46,474 nucleotides of DNA from Clostridia bacterium (GCA_017436815.1 JAFSCI010000058.1:1-46474), one strand, 5' to 3'; positions 1 through 6,815 are shown, counted from the stretch's first letter. Numbers and translations: made by a program. The notes: generated by a model not told the origin, from the letters alone.

Positions 1-8
1 AGTGGCTT

Positions 9-34
9 GTCGAAACGCTTTAAAGCGTTTCGAC
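9..34. promoter_or_regulatory. 26-nt perfect palindrome upstream of the DUF4430 lipoprotein
   Basis: A perfect inverted repeat (13-nt arms starting GTCGAAACGC, centre TTTAAA) lies directly before the AGGAGG ribosome site of the first gene. It could be an operator, an RNA hairpin controlling ribosome access, or the stem of an upstream terminator. No T-run follows, which argues against a simple terminator. The promoter, if any, is outside the window. Confidence 0.5.
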
Positions 35-56
35 CAACTAAAAGGAGGAAAATTAA

Positions 57-488
57 ATGAAAAAAATCTTACTTAAAAGCATTAGTTTGAGCCTTGTCTT
101 AATTTTTGCGCTGACTTTAGCCGGTTGCGGTGCAAAGGTTGAAAAAACAGGTCTTTGGGAGAACGCTACATATTTAAGCGACACTACCTTAGGCCAGGGC
201 GCAAAGACTCTAACCGTTAAGGTTAAGGCCGAGGAAAAGGAAATCACCTTTACCGTTAAGACCGACAAAACCACCGTTGGTGACGCTTTGGTAGAGCATT
301 CTGTTGTAGAGGGTGAGCAAGGCGCGTACGGACTATACATAAAAAAGGTTAACGGCATTACCGCCGATTACGATGTTGACCAGGCTTACTGGGCTTTTTA
401 CGAGAACGGTCAGTACGCTATGAGCGGTGTTGATTCAACCGATATTAACGAGGGCACGGTATATAGTCTTGAGTACACAAAGGGCTAA
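57..488 (+). CDS. DUF4430 (transcobalamin C-terminal-like) lipoprotein
   Basis: Predicted surface lipoprotein of 143 residues. Residues 1-24 form a lipoprotein signal with lipobox LAGC, so the mature protein would be anchored through Cys24. Residues ~50-143 look like a DUF4430 domain, the family related to the C-terminal domain of transcobalamin/intrinsic factor. The motif YGLYIKKVNGI...YWAFYENGQY..G is typical. The next gene is an ECF-type substrate-binding membrane subunit and overlaps this one, so the pair probably captures and imports a vitamin; cobamide is a guess based on the transcobalamin relationship. AGGAGG at 43-48 fixes the ATG at 57. Family call fairly sure; ligand unknown. Confidence 0.8.
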   Translation: MKKILLKSISLSLVLIFALTLAGCGAKVEKTGLWENATYLSDTTLGQGAKTLTVKVKAEEKEITFTVKTDKTTVGDALVEHSVVEGEQGAYGLYIKKVNGITADYDVDQAYWAFYENGQYAMSGVDSTDINEGTVYSLEYTKG

Positions 489-990
489 AAGATTAGTTAC
501 TCTAAAAGAGATAGCTATATGCGCCATTTTAGGCACGGTAATGTTTGTTACCAAACTGCTTATGGCGGCGCTTCCTAACATACATTTAGTGGGAGTGTTT
601 ATAATTGTTTTTACCTTTGTTTTCAGGGTAAAGGCTTTGCTTTCTATATATTTGTACGTAATATTAGAGGGTCTTTATTTTGGTTTTACGCCCTGGTGGG
701 TGCCGTATTTATATATATGGACAATTCTTTGGGGCATTATTATGCTGTTCCCGAAAAGAACGCCAATAAAGGTTCAGTGCGTGGTATTTCCTGTCATTTG
801 CTGCTTGCACGGACTTTTCTTCGGGGCGCTCTTTGCGCCGGTTCAGGCGGTAATGTTCGGTATGAATTTTGAGCAGACTCTTGCCTGGATAGCCGCGGGG
901 CTTTCGTTTGATATTCTGCATGCGGTAGGTAATATGTGCGCAGGGCTGCTGGCGGTTCCGCTAATACGGGCGCTTAAAAGAATAGTTTAA
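427..990 (+). CDS. ECF transporter S component-like membrane protein
   Basis: Integral membrane protein with about five or six hydrophobic helices. The opening KRLVTLKEIAICAILGTVMF resembles the start of energy-coupling-factor S components, which bind a vitamin and work with a shared EcfAAT module (not in this window). The start is odd: the only usual start codons in frame before the first helix are GTG at 427 and TTG at 430, 60 nt inside the upstream gene and without a clear ribosome site. The next ATG (541) falls within the first helix. Translational coupling is likely. A terminator hairpin follows at once, so these two genes end the operon. Confidence 0.7.
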   Translation: MLIQPILTRARYIVLSTQRAKRLVTLKEIAICAILGTVMFVTKLLMAALPNIHLVGVFIIVFTFVFRVKALLSIYLYVILEGLYFGFTPWWVPYLYIWTILWGIIMLFPKRTPIKVQCVVFPVICCLHGLFFGALFAPVQAVMFGMNFEQTLAWIAAGLSFDILHAVGNMCAGLLAVPLIRALKRIV

Positions 991-996
991 AAAATT

Positions 997-1034
997 GGAG
1001 TCTTACCGTAAGCGGTAAGGCTCCGTTGTTTTTG
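997..1034 (+). terminator. Rho-independent terminator after the ECF gene
   Basis: Stem of GGAG-T-CTTACCG against CGGTAAG-G-CTCC with a TAAG loop, followed by a T-rich tail. It lies 7 nt after the stop codon of the ECF gene. Confidence 0.85.
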
Positions 1035-1035
1035 C

Positions 1036-1064
1036 TTTACATTTAAGGTAATATCAGATATAAT
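1036..1064 (+). promoter_or_regulatory. Sigma-A-type promoter for the acyltransferase-PAP2 pair
   Basis: TTTACA (1036-1041), 17-nt spacer, TATAAT (1059-1064). It lies just after the terminator of the preceding operon and about 90 nt upstream of the chosen acyltransferase start. Confidence 0.6.
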
Positions 1065-1152
1065 TAGTTTGCGCAATTTAAAGATTATTTAACCCTTTGT
1101 TCACAATTTGGGTGTAAACTGTTCTTTGCATTTTAAAAAAGGACTTGATTTT

Positions 1153-1893
1153 TTGAGCAAAAAGACACCCATACTTTACAGATTTATAAAATGGTTTGTT
1201 TGGGCCTTGTACCCGAAATTTAAAGTAGAGGGTTTAGAAAAACTCCCCGCTGATGCCACAATTATTGTGGGCAACCACTCACAGACGAACGGACCCGTTT
1301 TCAGTGAGCTGCACCTACCCATTAACCACCAGACCTGGTGCCGAGGCGAAATGATGCACCTAAAAGAGACCCCGTCTTATATGTTTAAGGACTTCTGGGG
1401 TCAAAAATCCCGCTTTACTCAGCCTATTTATAAGGCCTTCGCTTACCTGATTTCGCCCCTTGCCGCCTTTATTTTTAAACACGCAAACACCATTGCGGTT
1501 TATAACGATTCAAGGGTAATGACCACCTTTAAAGCGTCGGTGCGGTATCTTACCGAGGGGGAGAGCATAGTAATATTCCCCGAGCACGACGTAAAGTACA
1601 ATAACATTATCTACGATTTTCAGGATAATTTTATCGACCTTGCCCGCCTTTACTGTAAAAAGACAGGAAAGGCCCTTAGCTTTACTCCCCTTTACATTGC
1701 CCGCAACTTAAAAACGGCATATATTGGCGAGCCGATATATTACAGTGCCGAGTCCGACAAAGACACCGAGCGAGCAAGAATTAAGCAGTATTTAATGGAC
1801 AACATTACTTCACTTGCAAAATCTGCCCCCGAGCACACGGTTGTGCCTTACAGAAACATAAAGAAAAGCACCTATCCAAAAAACACCGACTGA
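1153..1893 (+). CDS. 1-acyl-sn-glycerol-3-phosphate acyltransferase-like protein (PlsC superfamily)
   Basis: Likely membrane-associated acyltransferase acting on a lipid precursor. The chosen start is TTG 1153 with AAAGGA nine nt upstream, giving 246 residues; an in-frame TTG at 1108 would add 15. The signature NHSQTNGP stands where PlsC proteins have NHxxxxD, so the catalytic His is present but the Asp is not in its usual place. FPEHD corresponds to the FPEG substrate-binding block. PlsC family length is normally 200-260 residues. The gene is followed after 12 nt by a PAP2-type phosphatase, which suggests a two-enzyme lipid pathway. The altered HX4D motif makes the exact substrate uncertain. 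Confidence 0.7.
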   Translation: MSKKTPILYRFIKWFVWALYPKFKVEGLEKLPADATIIVGNHSQTNGPVFSELHLPINHQTWCRGEMMHLKETPSYMFKDFWGQKSRFTQPIYKAFAYLISPLAAFIFKHANTIAVYNDSRVMTTFKASVRYLTEGESIVIFPEHDVKYNNIIYDFQDNFIDLARLYCKKTGKALSFTPLYIARNLKTAYIGEPIYYSAESDKDTERARIKQYLMDNITSLAKSAPEHTVVPYRNIKKSTYPKNTD

Positions 1894-1905
1894 GAGTTGA
1901 TAAGA

Positions 1906-2583
1906 ATGCGAAAACCCGTTGTAGACTACAAAAATTTTAAGTTTTCTAAAATCACGAGTCCCGAGTACAACCACCTTTTGTATTTATCGGGCTGGATACT
2001 GTATTTTATTCTCTACACCTTAACCGAGCTGTTTATTCCGAGCAATAAATGCTTTGTGGTGCACCACTGGTTAGACGACGTTATCCCCTTTTGCGAGTAT
2101 TTTATAGTCCCCTACGTGCTTTGGTACGCCTTAATAGTGGTAACGCTCATATACTTTGCGCTTTATAACCCCAAAAACTTTAAAAAGCTGCAGATTTTTA
2201 TAACTGCAACACAAATTATAGCAATGTTTATTTACATAGTCTGGCCGTCCAGACAGGACCTGCGCCCCACCGAATTTGCGCGCGATAATTTCTTTACCGA
2301 CGTTGTGGGTCTTTTATACACAATAGACACCAACACAAACGTTTTCCCCTCTTTACACGTTGGTTATTCGCTTGCAATGATGTCGGTCTGGTGCAAGGAA
2401 GAGTCGGCAAAATGGTACGCAAAGCTGGGGGTAAGCATTTTCTGCATATTAGTTTGCCTTTCCACCGCTTTTGTAAAGCAGCACTCGGTTTTAGACGGCT
2501 TTGCAGCATTTATAATGTGCGCCGTTATAGAGGTAATTTTGTTTAAAGATTACTACAAAAATCTGTTTAAAAGAAAAGCATAA
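1906..2583 (+). CDS. PAP2 superfamily membrane phosphatase/phosphotransferase
   Basis: About 225 residues with roughly six membrane spans. The three PAP2 catalytic blocks are visible: SRQDLRP (block 1), PSLHVGYS (block 2, PSGH-like) and KQHSVLDGF (block 3, with the catalytic His and Asp). The arrangement resembles the Aur1/Ipt1 branch of PAP2 proteins, which transfer a phosphoalcohol headgroup between lipids. ATG 1906 is preferred over TTG 1897. The last codons (KDYYKNLFKRKA) are duplicated as DNA at 5388-5429, so this 3' end looks like the insertion point of the downstream island. Substrate not determinable. Confidence 0.75.
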   Translation: MRKPVVDYKNFKFSKITSPEYNHLLYLSGWILYFILYTLTELFIPSNKCFVVHHWLDDVIPFCEYFIVPYVLWYALIVVTLIYFALYNPKNFKKLQIFITATQIIAMFIYIVWPSRQDLRPTEFARDNFFTDVVGLLYTIDTNTNVFPSLHVGYSLAMMSVWCKEESAKWYAKLGVSIFCILVCLSTAFVKQHSVLDGFAAFIMCAVIEVILFKDYYKNLFKRKA

Positions 2584-2585
2584 AA
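2544..2585 (+). repeat. 42-bp direct repeat, left copy (3' end of the PAP2 gene)
   Basis: Identical at 41 of 42 positions to 5388-5429. It covers the last dozen codons, the stop and two following bases of the PAP2 gene. Duplication of a gene's 3' end at both edges of an insert is the layout left by site-specific integration or by tandem duplication; no integrase lies between the copies. Confidence 0.9.
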
Positions 2586-2586
2586 T

Positions 2587-2982
2587 AACCCTCCGCAGAT
2601 GGCGTAATATCCTTAACGGATATTACGCCAACTCTATTCGCCTTGCGGCGAGTTATATTGCTTCGCAGTTATATTCGGCTGACGCCGAGTGATATTCGCT
2701 ACGCGAGTTTACGGCGAATAGAATATCACGAAACCGATCGGTTTCATATCACTTTCGCAAAGCGAAAATATCACGCTGACTTTAGTCAGCATATCACTAT
2801 ACAGAAAAAAGAAAGAGAAGACTCGTTGCAAAAAACGAATCTTCTCTTTTCTGTTGTCAGTGGGTTTGGGCTACTGCCCAACTGCATTTGTACATACAAA
2901 TGCGATGCTGGTTCTAAACAAAAATTGAAGGAAATTATAATTCTCCGTTAAGAACAACCCGCAGATTTTCTGCGGAGGGGTT
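2587..2982. repeat. Hairpin array A with outer closing inverted repeat
   Basis: This gene-free stretch is made of short hairpins. AACCCTCCGCAGA (2587-2599) and TCTGCGGAGGGGTT (2969-2982) are near-complementary and could close the whole element. Inside are a 12-bp hairpin (2601-2629), beads such as TGC-TTCGCA, TCGGC/GCCGA and TCGC/GCGA separated by GTTATAT or GTGATAT, a centre where CTATTCGCC pairs with GGCGAATAG, then beads GAAACC/GGTTTC, TTTCGC/GCGAAA and GCTGAC/GTCAGC separated by ATATCAC, the reverse complement of GTGATAT. It starts immediately after the 42-bp direct repeat. An open frame across it is not a credible gene. Confidence 0.85.
2814..2850 (+). terminator. Terminator-like hairpin within array A
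   Basis: 14-bp near-perfect stem (AGAGAAGA-C-TCGTT against AACGA-A-TCTTCTCT) ending in TTTT. It may end transcription of the acyltransferase-PAP2 operon, which would place most of array A in that transcript's 3' untranslated region. Confidence 0.6.
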
Positions 2983-3044
2983 TTGTTTGTCTGTTTGAAA
3001 TTTTGGGGCACACAAAAGGCGTGCGGTGTGTTTCGCTCGATTTG

Positions 3045-3800
3045 TCAACACACAGAACCGTCCCCTGATCGAGCGTCCCCTGTGTTACCACCGTCCCTTG
3101 TGTTACTAGCAGTCAAGATTGTACCCTCACGAACTATAATTTCAAGTTCATCCAAAAACTCTTTTCCAACAAACCTTAAGTCTTTGTTCGAAGAAACATA
3201 ATTATAAAGATCTTTGGTTTGTAAAACCAAATTAGATATTACTGATAAATCCACCAGCAAATCGGCATCACTTGCTTTTTTTATTTGCGCCTTTATTTTT
3301 TTTATTTTTCTTTTTAACTGCATATTCGCAAGATTATATCCTATTTTTTCTTGATTTAAAACATTATAAAGTCTTTTTAAAATATTTACCTGCACACAAC
3401 AAAAATCATCGTAGGGAGCCAAAACAAGTATTTCATCGAACTCTTTTTTCAGTGCATCATAATAATCTTTATCTATTTTGCCGATATATTTAAGAGCCAC
3501 ATTCATCCAAATTCTTCTGGAATCTTTATACCAAACTCGGTTTTTAATCTCATAATCAATAGAAAAATTTACAACTATATCTTTCAAAACATAATATTCT
3601 AACTCACATATATTCTCTGTTTGGCATTTAATTTGTTTGTTACCTCTTTCGCAATAACCGTAAATATATAAATTTCCGCGTTTTTCGAAGTATAACCCAT
3701 CCTCTTTATTTGGATGTTCTAAAACTTTAAATTCGTTTAAAGGTATAGAGGCCATATTTAACAATGATAAAATATCATTTTTAAAATCAACATATTGCAA
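3045..3800 (-). CDS. Imm63-family immunity protein (probable)
   Basis: 251 residues, start TTG at 3800 with AAGGAG upstream. The stretch GNLYIYGYCERG, then LEYYVLKDIV, YEIKNRVWYKDSRRIW and a segment ending KKEFDEILVLAP, matches my memory of the Imm63 polymorphic-toxin immunity family (ERG motif, Y-E-x-K-N-R, D-x-R-R). Such proteins neutralise a cognate secreted toxin, often from a neighbour, and are frequently orphaned in gut Firmicutes. The C-terminal ~20 residues (from about TRDGGNTG) are encoded by the GGGGACGGTTCTGT repeat, so the native tail may have been replaced. Gene lies in the island bounded by 42-bp direct repeats. Confidence 0.65.
   Translation of the reverse strand: MQYVDFKNDILSLLNMASIPLNEFKVLEHPNKEDGLYFEKRGNLYIYGYCERGNKQIKCQTENICELEYYVLKDIVVNFSIDYEIKNRVWYKDSRRIWMNVALKYIGKIDKDYYDALKKEFDEILVLAPYDDFCCVQVNILKRLYNVLNQEKIGYNLANMQLKRKIKKIKAQIKKASDADLLVDLSVISNLVLQTKDLYNYVSSNKDLRFVGKEFLDELEIIVREGTILTASNTRDGGNTGDARSGDGSVC
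3050..3065 (-). repeat. GGGGACGGTTCTGT repeat, copy 1
   Basis: Reverse strand reads AGGGGACGGTTCTGTG. It forms the 3' end of the Imm63 gene and continues into related blocks (GTCCCCTGTGTTACC, GTCCCTTGTGTTAC) to about 3103. Two more copies flank the neighbouring gene at 3836 and 4850. Confidence 0.8.
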
Positions 3801-3835
3801 AACTAATTCTCCTTACGTCAAAATGCTATAACAGA

Positions 3836-3852
3836 AGGGGACGGTTCTGTTG
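3836..3852 (+). repeat. GGGGACGGTTCTGTTGT repeat, copy 2
   Basis: 17-nt copy lying between the two minus-strand island genes, ten bases beyond the stop codon of the upstream member. Confidence 0.85.
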
Positions 3853-3861
3853 TGTTATGTG

Positions 3862-4773
3862 CTATGTAAACATAACTTTTTCAATGCCCAAAATATTTTT
3901 ATTAAGAGCAATCAAAAGTTCAGGAAGAACAATATCGGGGTCACTGTTTCCAAAATCTATACTGTAACGTATCCTGTTTTTAGATTTCGAGGCATTACAT
4001 TTCATATAATCGTGAATAACTTTATTGTTATTAGATTTTTGATGTTTCTTGTTCCATTTAGCAATAAAATTTCCCAACACCTCATCGAGTTTTATATAAT
4101 CACTATCATTTACTGCGTTACTATACACTATTGTTAATATAACATCGGGCCAACCGCATAAAACTTCATATTTGAATTTACATTTTATTCCAAAATCAAT
4201 ATCCTGCGAATTTGCCCTTTGTATTAACCAGTCGCGCCAATCATTAAAGTCGTATGATTGTAAATCTTTATAATATGTTTCTTCAAGATATTTTGCTCTT
4301 TTTGTGTCTCCTTTTTGTAAACACTCTTCCCTTTGTAAAAGCATCCATTTAAATATAGTTTCTTTTTCTTTAAGGGTTGCAGAGCTGACAATATAAAAAT
4401 CAAGCTCATCTTTGTTTATTTCGTCGCGAACATTGGGAGCAAAATCTCTGCCGTCCTTATATTTACAAGCGACATACAAAAATGTTGAAGCATTTTGAAA
4501 TAAAAACATAATTTTAACAAAAACTATATTTCCATAACTAACAATTGAATACTTGTTTAGATCTTGTATAAACCAAATTGATGCTTCCATTTTTTTAAGC
4601 TGTGATATCGTTTTGCCTGTTACAGCCGCAATTTGCGGAGAAACACATCTTGAAAATTCATCAATAAAACTTTCGCTCAAAAACTGTTCTTCAGTCTGTA
4701 CTCTATCTACAACCTCAAATAGTCCTCGATACTTATATGCATTAAAAAGCGGTGTTTCGGTCTCTATTTTCAT
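3862..4773 (-). CDS. Unrecognised protein in the immunity island
   Basis: 303 residues, soluble, no signal or membrane segment. ATG 4773 is supported by AGGAG nine nt upstream; the frame is open further upstream but has no better start. I do not recognise a family. It ends just before a copy of the GGGGACGGTTCTGTTGT repeat and has its own promoter (-35 at 4927, -10 at 4904), so it probably leads a small operon with the Imm63 gene 61 nt downstream. Its AT-rich, Lys/Asn/Ile-rich codon use contrasts with the neighbouring housekeeping genes and fits horizontal transfer. It may be a second immunity or antitoxin-like protein; that is inference from context only. Confidence 0.6.
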   Translation of the reverse strand: MKIETETPLFNAYKYRGLFEVVDRVQTEEQFLSESFIDEFSRCVSPQIAAVTGKTISQLKKMEASIWFIQDLNKYSIVSYGNIVFVKIMFLFQNASTFLYVACKYKDGRDFAPNVRDEINKDELDFYIVSSATLKEKETIFKWMLLQREECLQKGDTKRAKYLEETYYKDLQSYDFNDWRDWLIQRANSQDIDFGIKCKFKYEVLCGWPDVILTIVYSNAVNDSDYIKLDEVLGNFIAKWNKKHQKSNNNKVIHDYMKCNASKSKNRIRYSIDFGNSDPDIVLPELLIALNKNILGIEKVMFT

Positions 4774-4849
4774 TTTAAGTCTCCTAATGCTAGAATGCTG
4801 GTTGCAAAATTCGAGAAAAAACAGGAGTGGCAGCTTCAGAAGAGACAAG

Positions 4850-4871
4850 GGGACGGTTCTGTTGTCCCTTT
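4850..4871 (+). repeat. GGGGACGGTTCTGTTGT repeat, copy 3
   Basis: Copy with a short GGGAC/GTCCC closing stem, lying in the 5' leader of the unrecognised island gene, between its promoter and start codon. Confidence 0.85.
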
Positions 4872-4903
4872 GGTGTTCTTCGTCCCTTTTTATTTCTTAA
4901 TTT

Positions 4904-4932
4904 ATTTTACCATATTAAAACGTCACTTTCAA
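4904..4932 (-). promoter_or_regulatory. Minus-strand promoter for the immunity island genes
   Basis: On the reverse strand TTGAAA (4932-4927), 17-nt spacer, TAAAAT (4909-4904). The leader to the start at 4773 is about 120 nt and contains a GGGGACGG repeat. The rest of the 4774-5075 gap holds nothing coding. Confidence 0.55.
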
Positions 4933-5007
4933 CGGGGTGTGAGGAGTTTTGTATGGATTACTAAATACCTGCGGTAAAATTTGGAGATAATTCTAAAATT
5001 AAGGTGG

Positions 5008-5059
5008 GTCTTGTTTTTTGGTGGCAGATGGTGTAAAATGCAGGTATTAAGTTACATCT
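5008..5059 (+). promoter_or_regulatory. 52-nt promoter/leader cassette, copy 1
   Basis: Contains TTGTTT, a 17-nt spacer and TAAAAT, followed by the leader to near the ribosome site of the zinc-ribbon lipoprotein. It is identical over 52 nt to 5756-5807. Confidence 0.8.
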
Positions 5060-5075
5060 TTTTAGGAGTAAAATA

Positions 5076-5378
5076 ATGAAACGAATTTTAACGTTAGTTT
5101 TGGCAATAGCAATGATTCTCTCTTTATCTGCTTGCGGCAATAAAGAGAAGGCAGAAAAGTATTGTTCAAGTTGCGGCGAAGGCATTACAAAAGAAGCTAT
5201 CTATTGTGAGCACTGCGGCGTAAAGGTAGGCAACACAAAAACCGAAAGCAAAATTGAAAGTCTTGTGAGTTTATTAGAAGGTGGCGATGAGTCCACAATT
5301 ATAGAACACGAAGAAGGCGAGCGTTCTGGCTATGTCTATTCGGACGAGCAAGTGTACATAGATATCTCCGGTGATTAA
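5076..5378 (+). CDS. Small lipoprotein with a zinc-ribbon motif
   Basis: 100 residues. Residues 1-20 are a lipoprotein signal with lipobox LSAC, placing the protein outside the membrane. Immediately after come two knuckles, YCSSCGE and YCEHCGV, typical of a CxxC...CxxC zinc ribbon. The rest is acidic and low-complexity with no known domain. Zinc ribbons of this type usually sit in cytoplasmic proteins, so the extracytoplasmic address is unusual. The gene is driven by a promoter identical to that of the SGNH esterase 700 bp downstream and lies just inside the right 42-bp direct repeat of the island. Function unknown. Confidence 0.75.
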   Translation: MKRILTLVLAIAMILSLSACGNKEKAEKYCSSCGEGITKEAIYCEHCGVKVGNTKTESKIESLVSLLEGGDESTIIEHEEGERSGYVYSDEQVYIDISGD

Positions 5379-5387
5379 TCTGCAATA

Positions 5388-5429
5388 TAAAGATTACTAC
5401 AAAAATCTGTTTAAAAGAAAAGTATAAAA
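5388..5429 (+). repeat. 42-bp direct repeat, right copy
   Basis: Displaced copy of the PAP2 3' end (41/42 identical to 2544-2585), out of coding context here. It marks the right edge of the 2.84-kb inserted unit. Confidence 0.9.
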
Positions 5430-5472
5430 ATCAACACCGCCTCAATTTATCTTGTCAAGGGGGTTGTACATT

Positions 5473-5676
5473 GTGATAGTTTTTGATAGATTATGGGTTA
5501 CAATGAAGCAAAAGGGCATTTCCACCTATCGTTTAAGAGAGCAATGCTCTATAGACAGCAAAACCATACGCAGACTAAAAAGCAACGATAACATTGAAAC
5601 CAAGACGTTAGATAAATTATGTTCTGCGTTAAACTGCAAATTAGAGGACATTGCCGAGTTTGTAGAAAATAAATAG
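5473..5676 (+). CDS. Small Cro/C1-type HTH regulator
   Basis: 67-residue DNA-binding protein. The helix-turn-helix covers roughly residues 14-45 (ISTYRLREQCSIDSKTIRRL), followed by a helix ending in LNCKLEDIAEFV, the standard ending of this single-domain XRE family. Start GTG 5473 has GGGGG nine nt upstream; the frame extends to TTG 5452 but that lacks a site. No effector domain is present, so it acts alone or as a dimer. Its terminator lies right after it and the duplicated promoter right after that. Targets unknown; the repeated promoter cassette nearby is a possible one (inference). Confidence 0.8.
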   Translation: MIVFDRLWVTMKQKGISTYRLREQCSIDSKTIRRLKSNDNIETKTLDKLCSALNCKLEDIAEFVENK

Positions 5677-5685
5677 CTTTAATTT

Positions 5686-5727
5686 AAGTACCGCTTGTTG
5701 TTACAATACAAAAAGCGGTGCTTTTTT
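5686..5727 (+). terminator. Terminator after the small HTH gene
   Basis: Stem AAG-T-ACCGCTT against AAGCGGT-G-CTT around a 15-nt loop, followed by six T residues. Confidence 0.75.
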
Positions 5728-5755
5728 GTTGAATTTATCGGTTTTTGGGCCGAGT

Positions 5756-5807
5756 GTCTTGTTTTTTGGTGGCAGATGGTGTAAAATGCAGGTATTAAGT
5801 TACATCT
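5756..5807 (+). promoter_or_regulatory. 52-nt promoter/leader cassette, copy 2
   Basis: Exact copy of 5008-5059 (TTGTTT, 17 nt, TAAAAT plus leader), here placed upstream of the SGNH esterase whose GGGAGG ribosome site follows directly. Confidence 0.8.
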
Positions 5808-5822
5808 GTCGGGAGGTAAAAA

Positions 5823-6779
5823 ATGGAATTTTTTGATTTTAAAAACGAAAACTTTAAATACTCGGGCGTTTGGCAGGAAAGTGTTGAAAAAGACATTGTA
5901 TCCTACGGCTCGGCCACCTTTGTTGAGGTTGGCTTTACGGGTGAGAAAATAGAGGTCGTAGGCTTTGTGTCGGGTATGGCGGAGTTCTTTATTAACGGCG
6001 AGCTTACTTCTTACGAAAAAATTGCCGACGGCTTTGCTTTTGCAGTAGAAAACGGCAAGCACACGCTTAAAATACGTATCCGCAGAGGCCGCCACATTCA
6101 CTTTAAGGGTGTAAGAATAAACGAGGGTGAAGCGCTCTTCAAAACACAGAACAAGCCCTACATTCATTATATAGGCGACTCTATTACCGATGCATACCCG
6201 GGTTTTGCCGAGGGTTCGGCTTTAAGCTTAAGCGTTGACTACTCCATAGTATCGCAAGGCGGTATGGCTTTAACAGACGGTTGGGGCTGGTACGCAAAGC
6301 ACCCGAAGGCCAAAATCCGCAGAGGTATGGAGAGCACATATTTCGGTCTTGAATTTGGTGATGAGGCCGAAAGCCTTACTCCTTACAAGTTCGAGTACCT
6401 GCGTATGCCCGACGTTGTTGTGGTATTTTTAGGCACAAACGACTATTTAGATGCGCCTATTGACGAGGAGCGCGGAAATTTAAAGATTTTTGCCGAAAAT
6501 TATTTGGCATTTGTTAAAAAGCTTCGTGCGCTCTACCCTGCCGCTCCCATATTTATGTTACAGGCGTTATCTGATAAATACTGCCGTGTAAGAGGTATTG
6601 CAGGTGCCTTTGAACTTATAAATGAAAATGTAGAAAACGTGCATTTAGTACCCTCTAACGAATGGGGTGTAGAAATATCGGCAGACGGAACACATCCTTC
6701 CAGCCCCGGCTTTAGATTTATGGGCGAAAAGCTGGCCGAGGTTTTAGCCGATCAACTCGAAAAAATGGGACTAAGATAA
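5823..6779 (+). CDS. SGNH/GDSL-type carbohydrate esterase
   Basis: 318 residues, cytoplasmic (no signal). Residues 1-105 look like the beta-sandwich that precedes the catalytic domain in CE2-type acetyl-xylan esterases. The SGNH domain follows: block I YIGDSITDAYPG with the nucleophile Ser, block III FLGTNDY with the Asn, and block V GTHPSSPGF with the catalytic His. An Asp precedes that His in the expected place. It should remove acetyl or similar groups from a carbohydrate. ATG 5823 has a GGGAGG site. Transcribed from the duplicated 52-nt promoter and ended by a hairpin at 6816-6850. Confidence 0.8.
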   Translation: MEFFDFKNENFKYSGVWQESVEKDIVSYGSATFVEVGFTGEKIEVVGFVSGMAEFFINGELTSYEKIADGFAFAVENGKHTLKIRIRRGRHIHFKGVRINEGEALFKTQNKPYIHYIGDSITDAYPGFAEGSALSLSVDYSIVSQGGMALTDGWGWYAKHPKAKIRRGMESTYFGLEFGDEAESLTPYKFEYLRMPDVVVVFLGTNDYLDAPIDEERGNLKIFAENYLAFVKKLRALYPAAPIFMLQALSDKYCRVRGIAGAFELINENVENVHLVPSNEWGVEISADGTHPSSPGFRFMGEKLAEVLADQLEKMGLR

Positions 6780-6815
6780 TAGCTTAAAACTAAATAAAAC
6801 AACACGAATTTTCAG

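Noticed and set aside
2643-2951. 102-residue open frame on the plus strand
   Set aside because: It runs through the hairpin beads of array A; the translated text is just the repeat read in one frame, with no ribosome site or domain.
3850-4137. Plus-strand frames opposite the island genes
   Set aside because: They lack ribosome sites and lie antisense to longer frames with good starts, own promoter and family similarity.
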